Source of the DNA: Hyphomicrobiales bacterium
GTDB taxonomy: Bacteria > Pseudomonadota > Alphaproteobacteria > Rhizobiales > Rhizobiaceae
Direction: 5' to 3'
Length of the DNA: 64,000 nt
NCBI GenBank assembly: GCA_900473795.1
Contig: UCMT01000032.1
Location: 48,482-112,481, forward strand
Each line of letters starts with the position of its first letter. The stretch's first letter is position 1. A program made the position numbers and the translations under genes. The notes under the pieces are model-generated. The model worked only from the letters and a program-made list of their open reading frames with translations. It ran no database searches and was not told the DNA's origin. Of this stretch, positions 8,919 to 17,218 are shown piece by piece.

Positions 8919-9068
8919 TCCCTCTTCTCCCCAGCGGGGAGAAGGTGGCGCGAAGCGCCGGATGAGGGGGCCGAAGGCGCGTCTTTCCGGCTCCGGCTCC
9001 GGCTTCGCCGAAGCCCCCCTCATCGCCTCGCATGCGCTCGGCACTTCTCCCCGCTGGGGAGAAGAGGG
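8919..9068. repeat. Large rhizobial palindromic intergenic element
   Basis: Two arms, 8919-8971 and 9014-9068, face each other around a G/C-rich centre. Each arm contains its own hairpin (CTTCTCCCC-AGC-GGGGAGAAG on the left; the same with GCT on the right), and the inner flanks GATGAGGGGG and CCCCCTCATC also pair. The whole segment can fold into a long cruciform or RNA stem. This is the architecture of RIME-type mosaic repeats in rhizobia. It separates grpE from a convergent gene and could act as a bidirectional terminator or mRNA stabiliser. Confidence 0.75.
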
Positions 9069-9132
9069 CGATCGTCGCACGCTCCGGCAGTCCCTATGCG
9101 ATTGCCCGCTTCCAGACGTGCTGTGAAAAGTC

Positions 9133-10368
9133 TTACCCGAACAACTGCCGCAGATGATCGTTCAGGAAACGCCCCTCCGGATCGAGCTTGTTGCGCAGCG
9201 CCTTGAAGTCGCGCGCGCGCGGATAGAGCGCGGCCACATCTTCCGCGCCGAGGAAATGCAGCTTGCCCCAGTGCGGGCGTGAACCGAACTGGCGCAGGAT
9301 GTCGTCGACGTCCTTCAGATAGTCCCAGTAATCGGTGCCCGGCTCGCCGGAGACCGAGAGCGTGATCGAATCCTGCTCGAAGAAGGGGCTGATCCAGCCG
9401 CCGTCGCCGGCGGTGAAGCGGTATTCGATCGGATAGATGCAGGTCGGATGCTTTTCCAGCATCAGCTTGCGCACTTCCATGCACGCCTGCTTGCCGTATT
9501 TCACCGGCACCGCATATTCCAGTTCGTGGAAGTTCGGCACATATTCGATCGGATAGATTTCCGAGGAATAGGCGATCTTCTCGAAGGCGCTTTCCATCGG
9601 CGGCCGGTCGGTGATGTCGATCGTCTTCATCTCGCAGACGTCGGAAAGGCTGGTTGTGGTCGAGACGGAGGACGTATCCGGCAGGCAATAGCAATGGCGG
9701 CTTTCGGGCACCGGGCACCAGAAGAAGCCGAAATGCCGATGGGTTGCTGCCAGCTCGTCATGTTGCTCCATGCATTCGTCGAACGTGCAGCGCCATAGCT
9801 TCTCATGCAGATTGTAGCTGTCCATCACCTGCAGCGTGATTTCCGAGATGACGCCGAGCATGCCGATGGAGACGCGGGCGGCATCGAGCATGTCCGGCTG
9901 GTTGTCGTTGATGACGAGGACTCGGCCGTCCGGCTGCACCAGCCGCATGCCGACGATCTGCGAGGCCATGTTGCCGAGCGTCAAGCCGGTGCCGTGCGTG
10001 CCGGTCGTCAGGGCGCCGGCCAAAGCCTGGCTGTCGATGTCGCCCTGGTTGATCATCGACAGGCCGTTTGCCTTGAGCGCCTTGCCGAGCGTGTTGATCG
10101 TCGTGCCGGCATGCACCGAGACCCGCTTGCGCGCCGCGTCGATATTGGTGATGCCCTGCAGCTTCGACAGCGTCAGATGCAGGCCGCTGGTCAGAGCCAC
10201 CGGCGTGAAGGAATGGCCGGAGCCCGCGCAACGCACGTTCAGCCCGTTCGACGTTGCCTCCCGCACCATCTCCGACAAGGCCGCCTCGCTCTCGGGCGCG
10301 CCCCTGTGCCGGACGATGCACGACTGATTTCCCACCCAGTTTCGCCAGTGTCCGCCTGCGTCCATCAT
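9133..10368 (-). CDS. FAD-linked sugar-lactone oxidase (D-arabinono-1,4-lactone / L-gulonolactone oxidase family)
   Basis: A 411-residue flavoprotein of the vanillyl-alcohol-oxidase fold. The FAD domain (about residues 15-180) carries RCAGSGHSFTP, with the His that in many family members binds FAD covalently, and GALTTGTHGTG. The C-terminal ALO domain has the diagnostic PHWGKLHFL and ends in a DPEGRFLND segment. Enzymes of this type oxidise an aldonolactone or polyol with O2 or another acceptor. The ATG at 10368 has GGGAGAA upstream; a longer frame adds unrelated residues. An SDR gene lies 23 bases upstream on the same strand, giving a two-gene sugar/polyol oxidation operon. The exact substrate is unknown. 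Confidence 0.85.
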   Translation of the reverse strand: MMDAGGHWRNWVGNQSCIVRHRGAPESEAALSEMVREATSNGLNVRCAGSGHSFTPVALTSGLHLTLSKLQGITNIDAARKRVSVHAGTTINTLGKALKANGLSMINQGDIDSQALAGALTTGTHGTGLTLGNMASQIVGMRLVQPDGRVLVINDNQPDMLDAARVSIGMLGVISEITLQVMDSYNLHEKLWRCTFDECMEQHDELAATHRHFGFFWCPVPESRHCYCLPDTSSVSTTTSLSDVCEMKTIDITDRPPMESAFEKIAYSSEIYPIEYVPNFHELEYAVPVKYGKQACMEVRKLMLEKHPTCIYPIEYRFTAGDGGWISPFFEQDSITLSVSGEPGTDYWDYLKDVDDILRQFGSRPHWGKLHFLGAEDVAALYPRARDFKALRNKLDPEGRFLNDHLRQLFG

Positions 10369-10391
10369 GGTCCCGTTCTCCCGTTTGGTGT

Positions 10392-11159
10392 TCAGACAGC
10401 CGTGAAGCAGTTGTCGACGAACAGATGCGTGCCGTTGACGAAGCTCGATTCGTCGCTCGCCAGGAACAGGGCCGCCTGCGCAACTTCCATCGGGTCGCAC
10501 ATCCGGCCCTGCTGGGCGGCGATTGCCGCGTCGGAGACATCGACGCCATATTTTGTCAGACCCACCAGCTCGCGCTTGCCGTGGTCGGTGGCGATGAAGC
10601 CGGGGCAGACGGCGTTGGAACGGATACCGCGATCGCGGAACTCGACGGCGATGGCCCGGGCGAACATGTGGCAGGCACCCTTGGTCGTGTCATAGAGCAC
10701 CTCCATCGGCGTCGCGGCGACGGCCGAGATCGAAGAGGTGGAGACGATGCTGCCACCGCCGGCGGCCAGCATGCCGGGCAGCACGGCCTTGGTCATCAGG
10801 AACATCGAGCGCACATTGACGGCCATCAACCGGTCCCACTCGTCTTCCTCCGTCTCGAGAAACGGCCCGACGGCCAAGATGCCCGCGTGGTTGAAGAGCA
10901 CGGTAATATTGCCGAAGGCTTCCTCAACGGCCTTGACCGCCGCCTTTACCTCGGAGGACACGGACACGTCCGCCGGCGCGAAAACGGCCTGCCCGCCCTC
11001 GGCGCGGATCGCGGCGGCCACCTCCTCGCCCTTGCTGCGCGGCAGGTCGACAATGCCGACGCGGGCGCCCTCGCGGGCAAAAAGCTGGGATGCGGCAAGG
11101 CCGCAGCCGCCTGCGCCGCCGCTGATCAACGCCGTCTTTCCGGAAAGTCTGCCAGCCAT
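10392..11159 (-). CDS. Short-chain dehydrogenase/reductase (SDR)
   Basis: A 255-residue classical SDR. The Rossmann motif is ALISGGAGGCGLAA, NAD preference is suggested by the aspartate in VGIVDLPRS, and the catalytic residues are the Ser in VSTSSISA and the Tyr/Lys of YDTTK. The usual NNAG motif reads NHAG here, a mild variant of the structural Asn site. The start at 11159 has an excellent GGAGAA ribosome site. It is the first gene of an operon with the lactone oxidase, so it probably oxidises or reduces a sugar, lactone or polyol in the same pathway. Confidence 0.88.
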   Translation of the reverse strand: MAGRLSGKTALISGGAGGCGLAASQLFAREGARVGIVDLPRSKGEEVAAAIRAEGGQAVFAPADVSVSSEVKAAVKAVEEAFGNITVLFNHAGILAVGPFLETEEDEWDRLMAVNVRSMFLMTKAVLPGMLAAGGGSIVSTSSISAVAATPMEVLYDTTKGACHMFARAIAVEFRDRGIRSNAVCPGFIATDHGKRELVGLTKYGVDVSDAAIAAQQGRMCDPMEVAQAALFLASDESSFVNGTHLFVDNCFTAV

Positions 11160-11471
11160 GGCCCCGTTCTCCTCGTTTGTTGGTGCGAGGATTATTGTTG
11201 ACGGCGGGGCGGCTGTCGATAGCCCATCAGGACTTCGGAAATAGAAACGAAAGCCCCACTTTTGCTGCATGGCGAACGGCTGACGCGCAACCTCGAGCAA
11301 CTCCCCTCCGTGTGGCCGCAATGCGTCGATCGGCGAAACGATGGCAATTTTCGAAGGGACGGAGCGCATTCGCCGAAAGAGCATTTGCCGGCGTTCGGCC
11401 ATCGCAGCCAGACGGAGCTCTTGCGTATTTCATGGACCCGCTCAACAGCCGGAGCTGTATTGAGAGGGCGA
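11160..11471. other. Intergenic region upstream of the SDR operon
   Basis: About 310 bases without a credible gene. It should hold the minus-strand promoter of the SDR-oxidase operon and the 3' end of the ptsN transcript. No convincing operator, terminator or small gene was seen; short frames crossing it run into ptsN in the wrong frame. Confidence 0.5.
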
Positions 11472-11936
11472 TCAGGCCGCGTTGGAGGCGTGGCCGTCGC
11501 TGAGGAAAGCGTAGATGCCGGAGGCGGAATCCGTTGCCCGCAGCTTGGCGACCATATCGGGATCGCGCAGAACACGGGCGATGCGCGACAGCGCCTTCAG
11601 ATGATCGGCGCCGGCACCCTCGGGCGCCAGAAGCAGGAAGACAAGATCGACCGGCTGGTCGTCCAATGCTTCGAAATCGACCGGAGACTCAAGCCGCGCA
11701 AAAATACCGACGATCGACGACAGGTGGGCGAGCTTGCCGTGCGGAATGGCGATGCCGTTGCCGACACCGGTGGAACCGAGCCGCTCGCGCTGGAGAATGA
11801 CGTCGAAAATTTCTCGTTCGGGAAGTCCAGTGATTTTGGATGCTTTTGCCGCCAATTCCTGAAGCAACTGCTTCTTTGAATTGGCCTTCATGGCCGGAAG
11901 TATCGCATTCTGCTGCAGCAAACCTGCCAATGCCAT
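11472..11936 (-). CDS. ptsN: PTS IIA-like nitrogen regulatory protein PtsN (EIIA-Ntr)
   Basis: A 154-residue phosphocarrier of the nitrogen PTS, phosphorylated by NPr on the histidine of GIAIPHGKL (residue 66). Full length, with family segments LLQELAAKASKITGL, LGSTGVGNGIAIPHG and PVDLVFLLLAPEGAGADHLKAL. In rhizobia it links carbon/nitrogen status to potassium transport, PHB and ABC-transporter regulation. It is the last gene of the lptC-A-B-rpoN-hpf-ptsN series, following hpf by 173 bases. Confidence 0.96.
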   Translation of the reverse strand: MALAGLLQQNAILPAMKANSKKQLLQELAAKASKITGLPEREIFDVILQRERLGSTGVGNGIAIPHGKLAHLSSIVGIFARLESPVDFEALDDQPVDLVFLLLAPEGAGADHLKALSRIARVLRDPDMVAKLRATDSASGIYAFLSDGHASNAA

Positions 11937-12109
11937 TCTTTTTGTCCTCGTTCGCCGGTGGAAACGACGTTCGGCAAACAATGCCGGACGGCGGCTCCAT
12001 CCATCTTTCTCGGTGGTTTCTGACGGCTCGTCAACGGTCCCGCCTGCGTCCACCACCAGGAAAAAGCGGTCGATTGAGCACCGGCGAGCCGGCACTCAAT
12101 CGGGTCCAC

Positions 12110-12685
12110 TCAGCCCTTGATATTGGCTGCATCGATCCAGCCAATGTTTCCATCGTTGCGTCGATAGACGATATTCAACTGTTCATTGCCAGGGCTACGG
12201 AACATCAGGACGGGTTCGTCTGTCATGTCGAGCGCCATCACGGCGTTTGCGACAGACATCGTCTTCAGCTGTTTTGAACTCTCCGCGACGATCGTCGGTG
12301 CATAGTTGTCCGGAAGCTCGTCGTCTTCGTCGGGCACGGAATCCATCACGGTGTAGGCTACTTCGGCAAATCCTGTATGGCCATTGCCATTGTGGTGATC
12401 CTTGAGCTTGCGCTTGTACCGGCGGATGCGTTTGGCAATCCGCTCGGATGCCGCGTCGAACGCAGCTTGCGGGTCATTCGCCTGGCCGTTGGCCTGCAAG
12501 GCGGCACCTGAATCCAGGTGAATCTTGCAATCGGCGCTGAAACGGGATCCAGACTTTTCCACGGTGACCTGGCTTGAATATCCTCCGTCAAAATATTTGG
12601 TTACGGCCTGTTCGATCTGGTCTTCAATCCGCAGACGGAACGCTTCGCCGATTTCCATATGTTTACCGGATACACGCACACTCAT
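12110..12685 (-). CDS. hpf: Ribosome hibernation promoting factor, long form
   Basis: A 191-residue long HPF. The N-terminal ribosome-binding domain (MSVRVSGKHMEIGEAF to about residue 105) is joined by an acidic linker (VPDEDDELPDNYAP) to the C-terminal dimerisation domain with the signature MALDMTDEPVLMFRSPGNEQLNIVYRR. The long form alone dimerises 70S ribosomes into inactive 100S particles in stationary phase. The ATG at 12685 follows AGGAAAC. It lies between rpoN and ptsN, as in most proteobacteria. Confidence 0.95.
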   Translation of the reverse strand: MSVRVSGKHMEIGEAFRLRIEDQIEQAVTKYFDGGYSSQVTVEKSGSRFSADCKIHLDSGAALQANGQANDPQAAFDAASERIAKRIRRYKRKLKDHHNGNGHTGFAEVAYTVMDSVPDEDDELPDNYAPTIVAESSKQLKTMSVANAVMALDMTDEPVLMFRSPGNEQLNIVYRRNDGNIGWIDAANIKG

Positions 12686-12972
12686 GGAGTTTCCTCTCTT
12701 TTCGTGATTTGCGCAGCCAGTCTATTCCAACCGCATCCGTCATCCAAGCATTTCACGCACGCAAACGAATTTTGCGTCAGAATGTCGGATTTGGAGGGAT
12801 ATGCTTCAGGCAGGCCTTGTACCCATGCCATTGCGGCCGCCTGTTACTCCAGGTTGTTCTAAAAGTCAAACGAAGAGTTAACAAAGTCGCGATCACGGGC
12901 TTCATCCCTGTTGATCGCAGGGATAACGGGGATAAACGCGCGCTCCGGTTAGGTGGCGCCGATCGCCTGGAC

Positions 12973-14547
12973 TCAGGCCGAGACCTTGGCCATTGCCCGT
13001 TTTTCGCGGCGGCGCTGGACAGAGGAGGGGATGTTCATCGCCTCCCGGTATTTCGCCACTGTCCGGCGGGCGATGTCGACGCCGCCCTTCTTCAGGATAT
13101 CGACGATATCGTCGTCTGAAAGCACGGCGTCCGGGCTTTCCAGCAGGATCATGTTGCGGATGCGGTGGCGTACCGATTCCGCCGAGTGCCCGTCTCCACC
13201 CTCGGCCGATCCGATCGACACCGTGAAGAAGTATTTCAGCTCGAACAGGCCGCGCGGTGTCAGCATGTATTTGTTCGATGTGACGCGGCTGACGGTCGAT
13301 TCATGCATCTTGATGGCGTCGGCGACGGTCTTCAGGTTGAGCGGCCGCAGGTGATCGACGCCGTTGACGAGGAAGGCGTCCTGCTGCCGAACGATCTCGG
13401 TTGCCACCTTCATGATCGTCTTGGCGCGCTGGTCGAGGCTGCGGGTCAGCCAGTTGGCCGTCTGCAGGCATTCGGCCAGGAAAGCATGGTCGGCGCTGTG
13501 CTTCGGCGCGTGGCGGGAAACGGTCGCGTAGTAGGTCTGGTTGACCAGCACCCGGGGCAACGTGTCCGGATTGAGCTCAACGGCCCAACTGCCATCCTGC
13601 GCCGGCCGCACGACGATATCCGGAACGATGGCCTCAGACGGGCTTGTCTCGAAACTCGTGCCGGGCTTCGGATCGAGCTTGCGGATTTCCGCCAGCATGT
13701 CGATGAGGTCTTCTTCATCGACGCCGCAAATGCGTTTCAGGCTGGCAAAGTCACGCCGGGCAAGCAGTTCCAGGTTCTGGAGGAGCGCCGCCATGGCAGG
13801 GTCGAGCCGGTCGCGCAGACGCAGCTGGATGGCCAGGCACTCGCTCAGTGTTCGCGCGAAAACACCGGGCGGATCGAGCTGCTGCAGGCTGTCGAGCACC
13901 CGCGCCACATCGGCCGTCGCGCAGCCCAGCCGCTCACCGATCTCGCGGATATCGGCATGCAGGTAGCCGGCCTCGTCCAGTTGGTCGATCAGGTGCTGGG
14001 CAATCAGCCGGTCGCTCGGGCCATGGACGCTGAAGGGAACCTGTTCGTTGAGGAAATCGCGCAGCGTCACGCGGTTGGCGACGAAATCATCGAGGTCGTA
14101 GCCGTCGCTGCTTTCGCCTTCGCCGCCACCCGGCATCGATTTCCACTGGCTGAGCAATTCCGGCGCATCGGCCCGCTGCGGTGCCGTGTCGTCGGGAAAG
14201 ACGTTCTCGAAATTGGCATCGAGCTGTTCGCTCATCCGTTCGCCGGTCGCAGACGTCGTGCTGTCGTAGACGTCGCCCAGCGGGTCGAAGGATGCGGTGT
14301 CGCCGCTGTCGCGCTCGCTACGTTCATCCGGCGTGATATGGAGTTCGTCCTTGCCGAAGCGATCGCCGCCGCCGGCGACATCGTCATTCGTCGCGAATTC
14401 GAGCAGCGGGTTCTTCTCGACTTCCAGTTCGATGAATTGGTTCAGCTCGAAATGCGTCATCTGCAGCAGCTGGATGGACTGCATCAGTTGCGGGGTCATT
14501 GCCAGGGTCTGGCTTTGACGCAGGAAGAGGCTGGCTGACAGGGCCAT
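12973..14547 (-). CDS. rpoN: RNA polymerase sigma-54 factor RpoN
   Basis: A 524-residue sigma factor for -24/-12 promoters, needed for nitrogen assimilation and fixation genes. The glutamine/leucine-rich activator-interacting region I (LRQSQTLAMTPQLMQSIQLLQ) is at residues 8-30, followed by acidic region II, the core-binding domain and the C-terminal HTH (MHESTVSRVTSNKYM). The RpoN box ARRTVAKYRE lies near residue 500. Full length. It lies downstream of lptB with a 391-base gap, so it probably has its own promoter. Confidence 0.98.
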   Translation of the reverse strand: MALSASLFLRQSQTLAMTPQLMQSIQLLQMTHFELNQFIELEVEKNPLLEFATNDDVAGGGDRFGKDELHITPDERSERDSGDTASFDPLGDVYDSTTSATGERMSEQLDANFENVFPDDTAPQRADAPELLSQWKSMPGGGEGESSDGYDLDDFVANRVTLRDFLNEQVPFSVHGPSDRLIAQHLIDQLDEAGYLHADIREIGERLGCATADVARVLDSLQQLDPPGVFARTLSECLAIQLRLRDRLDPAMAALLQNLELLARRDFASLKRICGVDEEDLIDMLAEIRKLDPKPGTSFETSPSEAIVPDIVVRPAQDGSWAVELNPDTLPRVLVNQTYYATVSRHAPKHSADHAFLAECLQTANWLTRSLDQRAKTIMKVATEIVRQQDAFLVNGVDHLRPLNLKTVADAIKMHESTVSRVTSNKYMLTPRGLFELKYFFTVSIGSAEGGDGHSAESVRHRIRNMILLESPDAVLSDDDIVDILKKGGVDIARRTVAKYREAMNIPSSVQRRREKRAMAKVSA

Positions 14548-14938
14548 GCGGACGCGAAACTCCCCTCAATTCTCCGAGCCGGCGTTCACTTTTGCGGAGT
14601 GAATTCGCCAATTCTTCAACTGGCCCAAAAATTGCTTATTAACGGGGTTTGGTCAAGCGTTCGCGGGAAATAAGATGAATATCGAGGCGGTCGGGCATTT
14701 TTCTATGCAATAAGCATGTAAAATGCGCAAAGCTGCAAGGCGAGACCCCGCCTGCGATGCTCCGGGGTCATGTCATCGGAACGTGCGAATGGTTGCTGTC
14801 GCCATATTGCGATGCAGCATCAGCGGGTGAGCGAAATTTGCTCAAAATCCGGCTAATGGTCAAGAGAAATGTCCCAGAAGCGGCAGATTTTCGCTGCCGC
14901 CGCTATCCTCGTTTACCATCCACGAAAGAGTATGTGCT
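14548..14938. other. Intergenic region between lptB and rpoN
   Basis: This 391-base gap carries the rpoN promoter region and the end of the lpt transcript (both minus strand). A perfect 7-base-pair hairpin, GACCCCG (14744-14750) with CGGGGTC (14763-14769), lies in its middle without a U-run. The part next to rpoN (14590-14740) is AT-richer than its surroundings. No credible gene seen. Confidence 0.5.
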
Positions 14939-15748
14939 TCAAAGGCTGAAATTATCGCCGAGATAAAGGCGGCGGACATCCGCGTTGGTGACAATGTCAT
15001 TGGCCCGGCCGTGGGTCAGCACTTCGCCGGCATGGATGATGTAGGCGCGATCGATCAGGCCCAGCGTCTCGCGGACATTGTGGTCGGTGATCAAAACGCC
15101 GATGCCGCGCGAGGTGAGATGACGCACCAGCGCCTGGATATCGGCAACCGAAATCGGATCGACGCCCGCGAAAGGTTCGTCGAGCAGCATGAAGGTCGGA
15201 TCGGTCGCCAGCGCCCGGGCAATTTCCAGGCGACGGCGTTCGCCACCCGAAAGCGCCACGGCCGGAGACTTGCGCAAGTGCGAGATGTTGAATTCGCCGA
15301 GCAGTTCATTGAGCTTGCTCTCGCGCCGGTCGCGGTTCTTGTCGTGCACTTCGAGAACGGCGCGGATATTCTCCTCGACGGTCAGGCCGCGAAAGATCGA
15401 GGCTTCCTGCGGCAGGTAACCGACGCCGAGCCGGGCGCGGCGATACATCGGCATCGTCGTGACGTCGTTGCCGTTGATCTCGATCGAGCCTTCATCGACC
15501 GGCACCAGACCGGTGATCATGTAGAAACAGGTCGTCTTGCCGGCGCCGTTGGGACCAAGAAGGCCGACGGCTTCGCCGCGACGCACGACCAGCGACACGC
15601 CGTTGACGACCCTGCGTCCGCGATAGGCTTTCGTCAGGCCGCGCGCAATCAGCGTGCCCTCGTAGCGTGCCTTGTCGACGACGCGGGTCGGGGCAACCGC
15701 GTCATGCTTGCCAGCCCGCTTGCGTTTGTTAAGGAAGGGGATGTTCAC
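14939..15748 (-). CDS. lptB: LPS export ABC transporter ATP-binding protein LptB
   Basis: A 269-residue ATPase that powers LPS extraction from the inner membrane with LptFG and LptC. Walker A GPNGAGKTT, Q-loop YLPQEASIF, signature ALSGGERRRLE, Walker B FMLLDEPFAGVDP and H-loop ITDHNV are all present. A GTG at 15748 is the best start because the longer ATG frame (15835) overlaps lptA by 74 bases. The ribosome site is weak, so translation may be coupled to lptA, whose stop is 13 bases upstream. An extra basic N-terminus (NKRKRAGKHDAVAPTR) of about 30 residues precedes the ABC domain. Confidence 0.95.
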   Translation of the reverse strand: MNIPFLNKRKRAGKHDAVAPTRVVDKARYEGTLIARGLTKAYRGRRVVNGVSLVVRRGEAVGLLGPNGAGKTTCFYMITGLVPVDEGSIEINGNDVTTMPMYRRARLGVGYLPQEASIFRGLTVEENIRAVLEVHDKNRDRRESKLNELLGEFNISHLRKSPAVALSGGERRRLEIARALATDPTFMLLDEPFAGVDPISVADIQALVRHLTSRGIGVLITDHNVRETLGLIDRAYIIHAGEVLTHGRANDIVTNADVRRLYLGDNFSL

Positions 15749-15761
15749 GTGGGCGTCTGCA

Positions 15762-16313
15762 TCAGTTCGTTTTCTGGGACTTCGGGTCGAGCTGGATCTG
15801 GACGCGACCGCCACAGGCTTCGAGTTGTGCTTCACCGGTGTCCATCTGGACGTTCAACTGGCAGCCGGTGAAGACGTTCTTGCCCTCCGACAGCACCACC
15901 TGCTTGCCCTTCAGCACCAGCGTCTGGGCCGTCATGTTGAACTCGCCGCTATCGGCTGTCGCCTGCTGCGTGCCCGATTGCAGGAACACCTTCTTGTCGA
16001 CCTCGATGCGATCGATATCGGCATTGCCGCTGGAAATCGCGCCGCCGCCCTTCTTGTAATAGACAACCATGTTTCCGGCCTGCAGCGTCGTCGTCCCCTG
16101 AACGACCTTCACATTGCCCGTGAATATGGCCTTGCTTTCGGGGTCCTTGATTTCCAGCTTGTCGCTTTCGATCTGGATCGGCTCATCGTTGGAAAGTTGA
16201 AGACCCTTCATCTTGCTCGTCGTCTCCTGGGCGGCAAGGGGAGTGCTGGCAAAAAGGCTTATGAGAATGAATGTTCCGGCAAGCCGAAAGGAAAAGGCGG
16301 AAATGGCCGACAT
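15762..16313 (-). CDS. lptA: LPS transport periplasmic protein LptA
   Basis: A 183-residue periplasmic bridge protein (OstA-like N-terminal domain) that carries LPS across the periplasm. A signal peptide (FRLAGTFILISLFASTPLAAQ, cleavage near residue 28) precedes the beta-jellyroll, with family segments PIQIESDKLEIKDPESKAIFTGNVKVVQG and VLKGKQVVLSEGKNVFTGCQL. Two cysteines in the C-terminal part could form a disulfide. It sits between lptC (15 bases upstream) and lptB. Confidence 0.94.
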   Translation of the reverse strand: MSAISAFSFRLAGTFILISLFASTPLAAQETTSKMKGLQLSNDEPIQIESDKLEIKDPESKAIFTGNVKVVQGTTTLQAGNMVVYYKKGGGAISSGNADIDRIEVDKKVFLQSGTQQATADSGEFNMTAQTLVLKGKQVVLSEGKNVFTGCQLNVQMDTGEAQLEACGGRVQIQLDPKSQKTN

Positions 16314-16328
16314 ATGTGCACCGGTTTT

Positions 16329-16997
16329 CTAGTTGGCGGTTTTGCGGATGGTTTTAGGATCGACGACGACCTTCACCATGCCCTCAAATGTAACAATGCG
16401 TCCCTTATCCGTCATTCTCAACGACTGTGCAACAATGGAACCGCCATTCATGCTGATGGCGATCGGCTTCTCGGTTTTCATCTCGCCGGCATTGATGTCG
16501 AGATAGGCCTTCTGGAAATCGGCAACGACGCCATTGTTCATGCTGATGCTGAAAGGTGCGTTCATATTCAAGGTGTTGCCACCGCGATCGTAGATGCCGC
16601 TGGTCGCTTCGACGGTGGCGATCAGCGTGTCGTTGACGGGCATCTCCGCGTGGATCGTCTCGAGCGTGATGATGTCGGGATTGGCGATATCCTGCAGCGC
16701 GCGCACCGCTTTCATCGAATAGCTGATATCCTGCTTGTTGCGGCCGGAGATTGCCGGGTTCTGCATGACGATCTTGCCGTTTTCGATCGTCGCATTCTCG
16801 ATCTGCAGGTCTTCGGGCAGAAAGGCGCGCACCACTGAAACGGCGGTGAAGACCGCGCCGATCAGAACCGCCACCAGCGGCAGGATGATCTTCAGCCGCT
16901 TGACCAGCCGGGAATGGCGCGCCGCCACCGTATAGGCGTCGGCGAGGATCGGCCCCGAATGCGGCAAGCCGCCGGAAAGTTGCACGTCATTCAGCAT
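16329..16997 (-). CDS. lptC: LPS export protein LptC
   Basis: A 222-residue single-pass inner-membrane protein with a cytoplasmic N-terminus, a membrane helix near residues 38-60 (IILPLVAVLIGAVFTAVSVV) and a periplasmic jellyroll that passes LPS to LptA. The weakly conserved family fits YrbK/LptC in length and position directly upstream of lptA. First gene of the lptC-A-B operon; the promoter should lie in the 221-base spacer shared with the divergent S49 peptidase gene. Confidence 0.9.
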   Translation of the reverse strand: MLNDVQLSGGLPHSGPILADAYTVAARHSRLVKRLKIILPLVAVLIGAVFTAVSVVRAFLPEDLQIENATIENGKIVMQNPAISGRNKQDISYSMKAVRALQDIANPDIITLETIHAEMPVNDTLIATVEATSGIYDRGGNTLNMNAPFSISMNNGVVADFQKAYLDINAGEMKTEKPIAISMNGGSIVAQSLRMTDKGRIVTFEGMVKVVVDPKTIRKTAN

Positions 16998-17218
16998 GAA
17001 GTAGCCCGTCGTTCGAAATCATCGCGGCGCAAATGCACAGGGGACCTGCTCGCCAGGCGATGTGAGTGACGGCGAATATGGAGATTTTTTTGTTCCGCTA
17101 CAATGGAGGCTCGAATTTTGTTCAAACCGAGTTACAACGTGGCGGTGCCGCGGCTATGGATCGCTGGGCATAAAAACGGGCCGGTTTATCCAGCCGCCCT
17201 TGAAAAGGAGGAAAGATC

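Noticed and set aside
11192..11575. 127-codon minus-strand frame in the gap upstream of the SDR operon
   Set aside because: It overlaps ptsN on the same strand in another frame, has no ribosome site or domain, and reads like random GC-rich sequence.
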